Assembly (NCBI GenBank): GCA_025667525.1
Contig: CM046882.1
Coordinates: forward strand, 210,784,592 to 210,848,591
Origin: Glebionis coronaria
Taxonomy: Eukaryota > Streptophyta > Magnoliopsida > Asterales > Asteraceae
DNA: 64,000 nt
Direction of reading: 5' to 3'
Shown here: in pieces, positions 39,562-50,875 of the stretch
How the letters are laid out: each line of letters opens with the position of its first letter
How positions within the stretch are numbered: the first letter of the stretch is position 1
The notes under the pieces: generated by a model
The model's input: only the letters and a program-made list of their open reading frames with translations
Databases searched by the model: none
What the model was told of the DNA's origin: nothing
Translations under genes and position numbers: made by a program

Positions 39562-42500
39562 CTAATTATCATTGGGGAAGGTGTCTTGGTCGGGGGCAAC
39601 CATTGAAGGAATTTCCCCACCAAAGTAGTGCTTAAGCCTATGTCCATTCACCTTGAAATTAGGACCATCATCTTGAGCTAGCTCAATGGTCCCATATGGA
39701 AACACTTGTGTAATGGTGAACGGACCCGGCCAACGAGATTTCAATTTCCCGGAAAATATCTTAAGACGAGAGTTAAAAAGCAACACTTGATCACCAATGT
39801 TAAAAACCCGGTTTTTAATCTTTGAATCATGAAACTTTTTAGTCTTTTCTTTAAAAATTAATGAATTTTCATAAGCGTTATCCCTTAATTCATCCAATTC
39901 ATTCAATTGTATTTTCCGGTGATCTCCCGCGGTCTTCAAGTCAAAATTAGCATGCTTAAGGGCCCAATATGCCTTATGCTCCAACTCAATGGGCAAATGA
40001 CAATTCTTCCCATAGACTAACTTATAAGGAGTGCAACCGATAGGTGTCTTATAAGCGGTCCTAAAGGCCCATAAAGTGTCATCGAGTTTGTCTGACCATG
40101 AAGCACGGTTTTCTCAAATTGACCTTTCTAAAATCCTCTTCAAAGCTCGGTTCGAAACCTCGACTTGCCCACTCGTTTGCGGGTGATAAGCCGTAGAAAG
40201 ACGATGTGTAACCCCATATTTCTTTAGAACCATTTCGAATTGGTCATTACAAAAATGGGTTCCACGATCGCTTATAATAGCACGAGGGGTTCCGAACCGA
40301 GAGAATAGTTGCTTCAAAAACTTGACTACCACACGAGCATCATTAGTAGGCAAATCCTTAGCTTCCACCCACTTAGAAAGGTAGTCCACCGCGACGAGGA
40401 TATATTTGTTGCCATGAGACGATGGGAACGGCCCCATAAAGTCTATTCCCCATATGTCGAAAATCTCACACACTTGAATTATGTTTTGCGGCATTTCATC
40501 ACGTTGAGACGATTTTCCTTGACGTTGGCACGAATCACACGACTTCACAAGTGCGTGTGCATCACGATAGATAGAAGGCCAAAAGAAACCGGCATCGAAC
40601 ACTTTCTTAGCCGTGAGATTAGCACCGTGGTGACCACCCGTGGGTCCCTCGTGACAAGCTCTAAGGATATTAGAAGCTTCGGCACCAAACACACAACGTC
40701 GAACGAGTTGATCCGCACAAATCCGAAAGAGATAAGGGTCGTCCCAAAAATAGAACTTGACGTCACAAAAGAATTTTTGTTTTTGTTGTGTCGTCATACC
40801 CTTGATTATGAAATTGCCCGCATGGTAATTTGCAATGTCGGCAAACCATGGGGTGGTGTCTTTAGAATTCACTACACCGAGAGTCTCAAGAGGAAATGTT
40901 TCGGTAATTTCCTTGTATTCGAAAACATCTTTGTGAGGATCTTCTAGACGAGAGAGATGATCGGCCGCTAGATTCTCGGCTCCTTTTTTGTCAAGCACGG
41001 TGACATCAAATTCTTGGAGGAGGAGCATCCAACGAAGCAATCTCGGCTTAGCATCTTGCTTAGCTAAGAGATACTTGATAGCCGAATGGTCGGTATACAC
41101 GATGCTTTTAGTCAAGACAAGATAAGGTCGGAATTTCTCAAAAGCATAGACCACGGCAAGGAATTCCTTTTCCGTTGTGGTGTACTTTAATTGAGCCTCG
41201 GTCATCGTCTTACTAGCATAGTGGATAGGACGAAAATGCTTGTCATAACGTTGCCCTAAGACGGCCCCTATAGCATAATCACTTGCATCGCACATGATTT
41301 CAAAGGGTAATTCCCAATTAGGAGCAACAAGAATGGGAGCTTCGGTAAGTTTCCTTTTGAGAGTTTCGAAAGCCTTAACACAATCCTCATTAAAGTTAAA
41401 AGGAGCATCCTTCTCGAGAAGTTGTGTCATAGGACGAGAAATCTTCGAAAAGTCCTTGATGAAACGACGATAAAAGCCCGCGTGGCCTAGGAAACTCCTA
41501 ACTCCCTTAACGGTTTTGGGATGAGGTAACTTGGCGATGACGTCTACTTTAGCTTTATCGACCTCAATCCCCGCCTTCGACACCTTATGTCCTAAGACGA
41601 TTCCTTGTTTACCCATGAAATGACATTTCTCCCAATTAAGCACAAGATTGGTTTCTTCACAACGTTTTAACATTTGTTCGAGATTAGATAAACATGACGT
41701 GAACGAATTACCAAACACCGAGAAGTCATCCATAAATACTTCCATCGACTTCTCGATCATATCGTGAAAAATAGCCATCATACACCGTTGAAACGTACCG
41801 GGTGCATTACAAAGTCCGAAAGGCATCCTACGATAAGCGAACGTTCCATAAGGACACGTAAACGTAGTCTTCTCTTGATCACGAGGGTCGATAGGGATTT
41901 GAAGGTAACCGGAAAAACCATCTAAAAAGCAATAGAATTCATTTCCCGCAAGTCGCTCCAACATTTGATCCATGAAGGGCAAAGGAAAGTGGTCTTTACG
42001 AGTGGCGTCATTTAACTTTCGGTAGTCAATACACACCCTCCAACCGGTCACAACACGAGTGGGAATTAACTCGTTGTTTTCATTAGGCACAACGGTCATT
42101 CCTCCCTTTTTAGGGACACAATGGATTGGGCTCACCCATGGGCTATCGGATATAGGATAAATCATTCCCGCGTCAAGGAGTTTAAGGACTTCCTTTTTAA
42201 TGACATCGTGAATTTTGGGATTCACCCTTCTTTGACTTTGAATTGCGGGTTTGTAGTCCTCCTCCATTAAAATCTTGTGAGTACAAAATTTTGGGTCAAT
42301 ACCCTTAATGTCGGATATTTTCCACGCAATTGCCCCTTTATGAGCCTTAAGAACTTTCAAGAGCTCGGTTTTTTCATCATTAGCAAGACCTTTTGCAATA
42401 ATAACCGGCAACTTGTCATCACCTTCCAAGAATGCGTATTCAAGGTGAGAAGGAAGATCTTTCAATTCAAGGATAGGTGGTTCCTCGATTGAAGATTTTG

Positions 42501-43791
42501 GTTCAACACTCATAACTTCCATCGGCGAAAGAAATGGTGGAATAGAAGTATCATCACTAATCAACACCTCATCTTCATTGTCGATTTCATTTGAAGTGAA
42601 ATCGCCTCCTTGGAATGGAGTGAGATTTGGTGTGGAATTAGCAAGAATCGGATCCAAAATAGTGGGATTGCCACTTGACGAGCTATCGGAAAAACCTAAC
42701 ACTTCTTGTGAAAACTCATCGCAAACCACATCAACGATGTCGATGTGATTGATGGTAGCGATTGCATAAACATGAGAAGGTTTCGAGTTTTGAGTAGCGT
42801 TTATAACAAGTTCCTCTTCGTTGAATCTCAAAGTGATAGTTCTCGCATGAACATCGATAAGCGATCTCGAAGTGTCTAAAAATGATCGACCTAAAATTAG
42901 AGGAACTTGAGGATCCGCGGGGATGTCAACTACTATAAAATCAACGGGATAGTAGAACTTCCCCACTTTCACGAAAACATCTTCGGCTACTCCACATGCC
43001 ATAATCGTAGAATGATCGGCCATCTCGATGGACATGTTCGAAGGAATGAGAGCCGGAAGCGAACAAATGGAAAATGGCATCAAATTAATGCTTGCACCAA
43101 GATCGGCCAAGGCGAGGCATTCTTTCATATCTTGTATGTCACAAGGAATGAGAAACTTTCCGGGATCACCAACTTTTTCCGGTATGCGGTTAAGATAAAC
43201 CGAAGAACAATTAGCAAGCTTTGAAAGCTTTTCCTTATCGCTCATCATACTTTTAATAGTGGAAGCGAAACGAGGCATATATAACAACGCGTCGGCTAAA
43301 CTCACATCAAAATGCACTTGTTGAAACATTTTTATAAAAATCTCGATTTGTTGTTTGTTACGTTCTTGCAACTTCTCTTTGTTTCGTCTCGAAGGGTAGG
43401 GTAAAGGTGGTGTGGGTTGGTCATTAGGCAACGGCTTTGGAAACTCGGGTTCCACAATTGGTATTGGTTCAACCGTAGGTGTGGTATGAGCGGTACTTCG
43501 TGGGATTGTAATGTGCTCCTTTTCGACCATCACCTCGGGTTCTTTCTCGATTTCCTTCTCCTTAGAAGTACTTGGACGAGAGATTGGTTCCTTGAAAGTT
43601 TTACCACTTCGTGTAGTAATAACCTTCATTTCTCCCTTCGGGTTTGCAATGGTATCACTAGGAAGACCACCCGAAGAAGAGGGTTTACACATGATTGCTT
43701 CAAACATCTTAGCCATTCGGTCCTCAAATTTTGATTGCCTAGCATCCGCTTTTAATAATTCTTGCTTAATCTCATGTTGTCCTAATTCCAT
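39562..43791 (-). pseudogene. E4 pol: protease, RT, RNase H, integrase (one in-frame stop)
   Basis: The open frame runs 1225 codons from ATG 43791, then a TGA at 40114-40116. The same frame then stays open to 39562, giving about 1409 codons. Protease: active-site DLGAS at 230-234. RT: about 505-690, with IDYRKLND and the catalytic FMDD at 686-689. RNase H: Asp 835, Asp 901 and DHLSRLE. Integrase: zinc finger (H1047, H1054/55, C1085, C1088) and catalytic D1117, D1175 and E1211, with exact DD35E spacing. After the stop, the integrase C-terminal domain has a GPF motif (WPGPFTI) and ends at 39562. The TGA sits where relatives have Gly, so it is probably a recent GGA to TGA change. All catalytic residues look intact. 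Pol overlaps gag by 10 bp in another frame. Confidence 0.93.
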
Positions 43792-45215
43792 CTTTTGTTG
43801 GTTTTTTGTAGACGTTGGACATTTCCTTCCATTTTGTTTGCATGAGTTTTAAGTTCATTAGCAAGTTCATTTTTAAGCTCGTTTTTCAACTCGGACCTTA
43901 AGCTAATCATCTCACGTTGCATATTATCAAATTTAGCATCATTTGCTTTAGCATAATCCAAAAATTCTCCTTGCAAATTTTTAGTGTGAGCATTTTGAAA
44001 ACCTTGTGTAGTGTTTTGAAAATCACGGTTTTGGTTTTGATTAGAGATTTGTCCATTCCCACTTTGATAATTCCCTTTGTTGTAAGTGCGTGTGTTGCCT
44101 TGGTAATTACCTTGGTTGTTGTTTCGATAATTATTAGCATTTTGGTTTGGTGGAGCTTGATTTTGGCGGGAACCTTGACCGTTTTGGTTGTAAGTTCTCG
44201 CTGCTACATAAGCACTCGAAGTGTTACCATCCGCGGTAATGCACTCGGAAAGATCATGAGCTCCCCCACAAGATAAACAACTCTTAGCAACCGCTTTAAC
44301 CGAAGCGGAATTGGAAGCTTCTTGAGCCTTCCAATGGGACATAAGATTAGCAAATCTATCAAAAAACCGATTTTCCTCATTAGCTTCATCATGTAAGGCG
44401 TTAATGCTACGAGACGATTGTGACGAAGATGACGAACCCATATTGGCAACACTCGGTGTGTTACGAGGGTTATAAACCTTAGATCTATTTTCAATGATTT
44501 GTAAAGCCTCATTTGTCGTCTTGCACAAAAAATTACCACCCGCGGCGGCATTCAAATAATCTCGTTCATGATCATTAAGCCCATTATAAAAAGTATCTAC
44601 TTGATGCAATTCCCTAAAATCATGGTGCGGACATTCATGTAACATCTCTCTAAATCGTTCCCATGCCATTGAAAAACTTTCATTATTTCTTTGCACAAAT
44701 CGTGAAATCTCATTTTTTAAGTGTGTTGTTTTAGATGGTGGAAAAAACTTGTTCACAAACTTAGAAACGAGATCGGCCCATGTCAAAATCGAATTTGGCG
44801 GTTCTTTCTCGAGCCAAATTTTTGCGGGTCCATCCAACGAGTATGGAAACAACATCATCTTAATGGCGTCATGTGGAACATCCTTAATTTTGCTAGTGGC
44901 GGTGAGACGGTTAAAATTCCTAATATGGTAATGCGGGTTGTCTTTCTCGTGACCTCTAAACTTATTTGCTTGCAACATCGACATTAAACCCGTCTTAATC
45001 TCGAAATTCTCCGCAAGGATGGCGGGAATCACAATAGCCTCTCCAAAACCCTCTGTGGGTGCTTGTAGCAACTCCATCATAGTACGATTAGCCATGACGA
45101 CTTCTTGTTCTACAATAGGTTCAACAATTGGAGGATCTTCAACAATCAACGTCTCTTGATTGGATTGCTTTTGAAGACGTTTACCAGCTCGTTTTGCTTG
45201 ATTACGAGTGATCAT
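43782..45215 (-). CDS. E4 Gag polyprotein
   Basis: The open frame extends from 45278, but the likely start is the ATG at 45215-45213 ([13 protein letters not shown]), because this basic N-terminus is what I know from relatives; the 21 residues before it look like leader. It has a retrotransposon Gag core ([45 protein letters not shown]). A zinc knuckle C-x2-C-x3-H-x4-C ([13 protein letters not shown]) follows, then an Asn/Gln/Gly-rich segment and a C-terminal Lys/Glu/Leu helix likely to form coiled coil. It forms the particle and binds genomic RNA. It ends RWN-stop, overlapping the pol start in the -1 frame. Relatives usually have gag and pol in one frame, so a single-base indel is as likely as programmed shifting. 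Confidence 0.9.
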   Translation of the reverse strand: MITRNQAKRAGKRLQKQSNQETLIVEDPPIVEPIVEQEVVMANRTMMELLQAPTEGFGEAIVIPAILAENFEIKTGLMSMLQANKFRGHEKDNPHYHIRNFNRLTATSKIKDVPHDAIKMMLFPYSLDGPAKIWLEKEPPNSILTWADLVSKFVNKFFPPSKTTHLKNEISRFVQRNNESFSMAWERFREMLHECPHHDFRELHQVDTFYNGLNDHERDYLNAAAGGNFLCKTTNEALQIIENRSKVYNPRNTPSVANMGSSSSSQSSRSINALHDEANEENRFFDRFANLMSHWKAQEASNSASVKAVAKSCLSCGGAHDLSECITADGNTSSAYVAARTYNQNGQGSRQNQAPPNQNANNYRNNNQGNYQGNTRTYNKGNYQSGNGQISNQNQNRDFQNTTQGFQNAHTKNLQGEFLDYAKANDAKFDNMQREMISLRSELKNELKNELANELKTHANKMEGNVQRLQKTNKRWN

Positions 45216-45278
45216 ACACTTCACGAAGAATGGGAGGTGAGCAAAGAAGATTCTTTTGGGTGTTTTGTGAATTTTCAA

Positions 45279-45940
45279 TTTTTTTTGTGTTTTTGATAAT
45301 ATTTAATTTTTTTGGATTTTGGTGTATCTTCGTAGACAACAATCTACAAAATCTCTCCTCGAATCAAACTCTTGATTAAAGAATCCTCAAAGGAATGAAA
45401 ACGATCACGTGGAGTGAACGCCTTCGAATGACTTTAGAACTTTGGTGAAAACCAATTTGTTCAAGAGGTTTTAATCACAAAGAAAACCAAGCAAATATAG
45501 TATACGTAATAATACTTTGGGCGGCAAAACCCTCGATTAGCCTTCAATCTCAAAATACTCACAAGCAAGCGGGGAAACGAGGCGGCGCGAAGCACTTAAG
45601 AGCCTTTTTCCTTAGGGTATATTTTATAATACCCGCCTTATACCCACCTTATAGTTTGTATTTTTCAAAATCGAGTTTCACGAAAGTATTTATCTATTTT
45701 TGCCTTTTTCTTTTTGTTTGAGATTCGAATACAATAATTAGGAGATCAAATCCCAATTAAGGTTGTGTTTTCACACTTTTGGAGATATTGTAAATTTATT
45801 GTGATACTTAATACAATATATTAATAATATTTGTACAAGAAAAACCAAGAAAACCGATAATACGTATTAGTAGAGTTCTACTAATACAAATACTATTTGG
45901 TTAATATTAAAAACAACAATGCAAATTAATCACGACACAC
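45279..45940 (-). other. E4 leader between PBS and gag
   Basis: About 0.66 kb of AT-rich untranslated sequence between the primer binding site and gag, with no ORF. It would hold the packaging and dimerisation signals of the element; none can be identified by eye. Confidence 0.65.
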
Positions 45941-45959
45941 CTCCCCGGCAGCGGCGCCA
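45941..45959 (-). promoter_or_regulatory. E4 primer binding site (tRNA-Asp type)
   Basis: Minus-strand TGGCGCCGCTGCCGGGGAG, three bases inside the 5' LTR. This matches the PBS complementary to tRNA-Asp used by Athila/Tat retrotransposons, supporting clade and orientation. Confidence 0.9.
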
Positions 45960-45962
45960 AAG

Positions 45963-48900
45963 TGATTGTGGTAAATTACACCTTTTAGGAAAAAGGCGTA
46001 AAAGCGGTAGGTATTGAACAAATGACTTTAGGAAAAATCAAGTGTTAATGACCCGATTAAGTTCGTTTCCCAAGGAGGTATATGTGTGTGACTAAGATGT
46101 ACAAGATTTGAGATTAATATTTGGTTTAGAAGGGGATTAGAAGAGAAAATGACGAAGTCGTAAAAATAAAAATTAACTCAAAATCACTATTAGAAAGTTA
46201 AAACGTAGAACCTTAAAACTCACAAAAAATAAAAATAAATTCTAAAAATTACCAAAATTCACCAAAAATCAAAAATAATAAACTAAGAGTTTACCAATGA
46301 TCAAAACTTTTTCAAACCTTTTAAATAAATAAATATTCAATTTTTAAATGCTAATTAAAGCCCTAAAAATCAAATAAATTATCAAAAAGCCCAAATAAAG
46401 ATTTTTCAATTGATAAACCTCTAAAATGACCTAAATTGATTAAAAACTATTTTTAGAAATTTTAAAACTAATAAAAACTATTTAAAATGATTTAAAAACT
46501 ATTAATACTTCAAATGATTATAAAAATTAATCTAAAAGTGATAAAATTATTCTAAAAGTTGCTAAATTCCTATTTTAATGTATTTAACCTAAGAAAAATG
46601 TAAAAAGTTGGAAAAAGTGAAATTTTAAAAATAATAATAAAATAATAATAAAATAATAATAAAAATCCAAAAATTATAAAAAATTCTAAAAACTTGAAAA
46701 CTAGTTTATTTTAACCTAAATAATCAGAAAATGAAAGTGAAATTACCAAAATACCCCTAATGGGCCCTCAAATGGGCCAAATCCAAAAACAGTCAACACA
46801 AATGGGCTTTTGGGCCCAAAACGTCAAACTTGGCCCAATTGACTTGGAAAAGCCCTATCTGACTTAAAATTTAATTCTAAGAACAAAACTCTAAAGACCT
46901 AAAAGCTGAAAATGTGCTTATCACAGCTTATTGAACACAAAGCTTATTCTTATTGGGCTTTTCAGCCCATTAAGCCATAAGCTAATGCCATAAGCTCTAA
47001 TTTGACACACAACCCTCTTTTTGGATGCTTAAGAGATCTGTCAAAAGAAATTTCCAATAAGCTCACTCAATAAGCCAGAAAATAGAAAAGCAAAATTCCA
47101 CAAAACGACAAAATAGTCGTTTTTGAGAAATACTCAACCTTAGAAGCTGATTCAACTTGCAAAAGCTTTCAAATGGACTCAATAAGAAATATCAATCAAC
47201 AAAAATCCAATAAGCTCAAGCAATAAGCCAGAATAAGCACAAATGAACTTATGTAAAAGTCAAAGGACTTGGTTTTCTAGTCAAACCTAAAAGTCAACCA
47301 CCCAAATGCTCTAGGATGAACAAATGGGTCAAAATATGAGCACCTATTACAAAAACAAAGTTGTTGCTGGTTAAAATAAGCTATTATAGCTTATTGATAA
47401 GCTGACACCAAAAATGCACTATCAGTGGCAACCAACAGGGGAAAGGAGTTCCCACTGCTTTGACTAATTGACCAAGCTTATTTGAGAGTTCTGGTTTGAT
47501 TCAATTGGAAACAAGGGCACCCTTGTGATCAGTGAACCACAAGGAGTCAATAGCAACAATAAAATCACAAAATGATCCACACAATAAGCCACAATAAGCC
47601 AAACAGTCCACAGATATGCTCCAGATATGCAAATAAGCAGTTAAGCACTTAATAAGCAGTTTTAAGCAAAATAAGCCAGCCAAACTTAACCAGATGCATA
47701 CACAAGCTATATAAACTAACAATGAACACAAAGCAACAAGAATCAAACACTGAATCAAAGTAAATAGCAAGATCAAAGCACAAAAAGTTACTGATGAACA
47801 AAGAACAAATGCAGAAACAAGTTTGCTGATATACTTGACACTTGATCCAATTTCAAGCCTCAAATCCTTCTACCCTGGTGTGATTAGATATGATTTAGCA
47901 CTTGTTACCCTTAACCTATGCTTAGATCTAGGTGTCCTCAAAATCCTAGCCAATTTTACCAAGTTATGAAGATTTTATAGACAATCTATGAATCAATGTG
48001 TTTAAGACCACAAAACCTGCAAACAGATGCACAAATACTCCCAAATAACTAATACCAATACTTGCATACAACACACAAGCACTTAACAAACCTCAAATCC
48101 AACTTATGCAGTAATCCCAAACACCCTTTTAAAACTTATTTTCACAAATTTTCAAAGGATCATTAAGATTCAACCCACAAATCAGATCAATAACACCTCA
48201 TAAACATCAAACCAAGCCAAATCAACAATAAACATCCACAATAACACAGATTCAAGCACAAATCGACAAAAATCACAAATATTCAGAAACTTAAAGAGAA
48301 AATGAAAAGGGAAGAAGGTGCAAACCTCCAAGACCTACATCCAGGCCCTGGATTGTTTGAGCTGAGGTACTAGCAAAACAAGTACCAGCTTCCAATGCTG
48401 CTAAGATGAACAAACACAAGGGTGAGATCAAATAAACAAGGTCTTTCTGATTTTTGATGCACAAGTTTTATCACTTAAAACCTTGCCTCAAAAACCTTCA
48501 AACATGTAAATGGAACTCAGATTTTAGCTTCTCAAACACCAAACTTTTATAAACAAGAACAAGATTTCTCAAAATTTCTGAAAATCAAATTTTATTTCAT
48601 AAAAAGGAATTACAAAGATTAAAAGCTAAAATCTGGAACAAAAGCTCTCTCACATGTTGAGGAGTCTTTATATAGGCAAATGCCAAGGCTACACTGTTCA
48701 CAAATCCTAGAAGTGAAATTTCCTAAATGCCCTAAGTCCTTCTAGACGAATCCTTGGTGTGAGCTGTTTAAAATGATCCTGGACGTTTATTTCTGCTTTG
48801 TTATGAAGCAATGATCCTTGGCTGTTGATTTGGACACGTCACTTTGCTTGGAGTCTAAGTTGCTTGCTGATTGGTGGAAAGGGAATTGGGGGTGGGGTCC

Positions 48901-49731
48901 TTTGTGAGTGGGAGTGAGGGTTTTATGTGTGGGATGTGTTTAAGGTGAGGTGAATCAAACGTGTGCCAAGGTAATTTCATTTTACCCTTTGATTTAAGTT
49001 ATGTAAAATCTGGGCTGTAAAAGGTGAATAGTACTCTTGTTTGATCCGTTTTTGTAGGGTGGAAAGGTGTTTGGCGCATTTTCAGTTTAAATGTTTCAAT
49101 ATGCACACATTTAGCCCTCCTCTTTCCTTTCTTTTGTCACTTGGATGCAAACTTCTATCAGCGCCCATTTTACATGTATCAACGTTTCACCATTTGTCAC
49201 TTTTGGCACAAACTTTATAAAAAGTGCTTCAAGGGTTATATTTGACATTTCTGAATATTGCAAGGGCTGATTTTGGACAATATTGATCTTCCAAGGTCTT
49301 CAATGTATCTTAATCTTCATGAGGGACCATTATTGATAATTTGAAATTGTTAAGGGACTAATCTTGCCATTTCTTCAAAGTTGAAGGACCTTTTGTGTAA
49401 TTTTGACAAACTTAAGGGACCAAACTTGTAATTATGAATATACAAGGGTTTTAAGTGTCATTTCTTCAATAAATGAGGATCAATCTTGTTTGTCTTCAAG
49501 TCTTCAAGGTATTTTGTTGAGAAATCCATGATTAGGGCCCGGTTCTTTGTACGGCTTTGTTTCTCGTGTCCGTTTTTCCTTGTAACTTGTGATCTTTTGT
49601 CTTTTTCACGATATCCATACCTAAAATACACAAGTCAACAAATACAAGCATATATATGGTATTTTATGACATTTTTATGCATTTAAAGCCCGAAAAGAAC
49701 GATGAGATCATGTATAAATGCCATCTCATCA
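45963..49731 (-). repeat. E4 5' LTR (3769 bp), promoter-bearing copy
   Basis: Starts tgattgtggtaaattac and ends ctcatca, followed by the target duplication tgatg. It holds an open frame at 47501-47863 (120 codons, hydrophobic) that is interrupted by a stop in the other LTR; this is probably chance within ataagc-rich sequence. Confidence 0.96.
48667..48674 (-). promoter_or_regulatory. TATA box of E4 5' LTR
   Basis: Minus-strand TATATAAAG in a GC-richer context (CCTATATAAAGACTCC). It is conserved at 36327-36334 in the 3' LTR. It is the best promoter candidate of the youngest element; the start site is inferred. Confidence 0.6.
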
Positions 49732-50642
49732 TGATGTCACAGTTAAGTTAGGGATTTTTAAAAGATACCACAATGAATACTAATCTACAAGAGTCATTAG
49801 GTGTTCCATATGTCCCGGAAGATCATCGGTCCCCATTCAGAATAAGATTTCTTCAATTTATTTCTTGGACACTGGGCATCCTCGTTAGTGGACAATGGCC
49901 TAGGAACAACCTTTAACACGAATCAACAATAAATTAAAACCTTATAATTCAATCACAAAACTTAACGACTTCTATTAATAATCTCATATTCCATATGGGT
50001 TAAATTTTACTTTATCCAAGTTTCAACCAATTTTATACTCAATTCGATATCCTACCTCATTCTCCAATACTTACAACCTTATTCTTCGGCCTTGTAAAGG
50101 CAATAATAGTTCAATATGAACAACACTTAATTTCCATTCCTATATCTCCTTTATCAATAATTATCAAATGAGTCACTAGTATGAAATGACTTGATCATTC
50201 AACTAGACTTCTCGGAAAGGTACTAGTGGCATGAGGCTTATGGGTAATGGTTCCAATGACAGCCTCAAGTGCAACATTCACCCTTTCGATTTCAATTTAA
50301 GAATAGGATGACAACGAATCAGATGAAATCTTTCTAGGTGGTAATGTTGTGTCAAACTCCACTCTATAAGGAAAGATTGTCATGACATCGGTCTCAGATT
50401 TAATCTCACCAATTCTTTTTCAATATCACAATCAACTATTATCTACATTTCTACGAGTATCAACCATTTGTTGGGATCATAAATATCCGCAACTTGGTTT
50501 AGATCAAGAATAGCTAGAATTCCTATTAGAATAGCTTCGATTAATTTACTATGGGAGTTAGGGTTACTTGTGACAATCTACGTCGTATAAATACCTCGTA
50601 TAAATATCGAAATAATCATCAAACAATCATGTAATAAAATTA

Positions 50643-50646
<4 letters not shown>

Positions 50647-50676
<30 letters not shown>
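50647..50676. repeat. (TA)n tract, about 30 bp, in E3 leader
   Basis: Short pure TA run at the position homologous to 25270 in E2 (about 12 bp) and to the large arrays in E1 at 58450 and 59292. Confidence 0.95.
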
Positions 50677-50677
<1 letters not shown>

Positions 50678-50860
50678 CCAAGTTATATATATGGAAATAA
50701 CACTTCTCAGTCTGGCCTTGTCGGTAACTCGGGAATTCTTTGGCACCGTTATAGTCAAAAGATTTTTAGACATTTTTGGAAAAATGTTTATAGTTAAAAG
50801 ATTTTGAAATGTTTTATTCAAAACCTTGGTTTTAAAAATCTTTCGTTCTCTATAACGAGA

Positions 50861-50872
50861 GCTCTGATGCCA
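50861..50872 (-). promoter_or_regulatory. E3 primer binding site
   Basis: Minus-strand TGGCATCAGAGC, three bases inside the LTR that begins at 50876. It differs at one base from the tRNA-iMet PBS TGGTATCAGAGC, and at a different position from E2 and E1. Confidence 0.85.
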
Positions 50873-50875
50873 AAC

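Larger units (their letters stand above)
33637..49731 (-). mobile_element. E4: nearly intact Athila-type Ty3/gypsy retrotransposon
   Basis: A 16.1-kb element with a perfect 5-bp target duplication tgatg (33632-33636 and 49732-49736). The 3' LTR is 33637-37391 and the 5' LTR 45963-49731. The PPT abuts the 3' LTR, and a PBS complementary to tRNA-Asp, typical of Athila/Tat elements, abuts the 5' LTR. Gag is at 43782-45215 and pol at 39562-43791, in the Ty3/gypsy order PR-RT-RH-IN. About 33 substitutions separate the LTRs by eye (about 0.9%). Only one nonsense codon and one gag/pol frame change disturb the coding region. Confidence 0.96.
49737..50875 (-). mobile_element. E3 interior, right part (PBS side)
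   Basis: It continues the E3 interior after E4, starting tcacagttaagttagg, which matches uninterrupted sequence in E2 near 24356. No ORF is present. A (TA)n tract lies at 50647-50676, and the leader with attctttggcaccg precedes the PBS. Confidence 0.85.

Noticed and set aside
40309..40947. 212-codon plus-strand ORF, and other plus-strand ORFs inside E4 and copia
   Set aside because: They are antisense shadows of conserved pol/gag on the minus strand.
43795..43812. Canonical -1 frameshift slippery site at the E4 gag/pol junction
   Set aside because: In the gag frame the A-run reads CAA AAA ACC, which does not fit X-XXY-YYZ; kept only as an open question.
47501..47863. 120-codon hydrophobic ORF in the E4 5' LTR, membrane-protein-like
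   Set aside because: The same frame is stopped in the near-identical 3' LTR (35161-35361 is the surviving part), and the sequence is ataagc-rich low complexity. Most likely chance.
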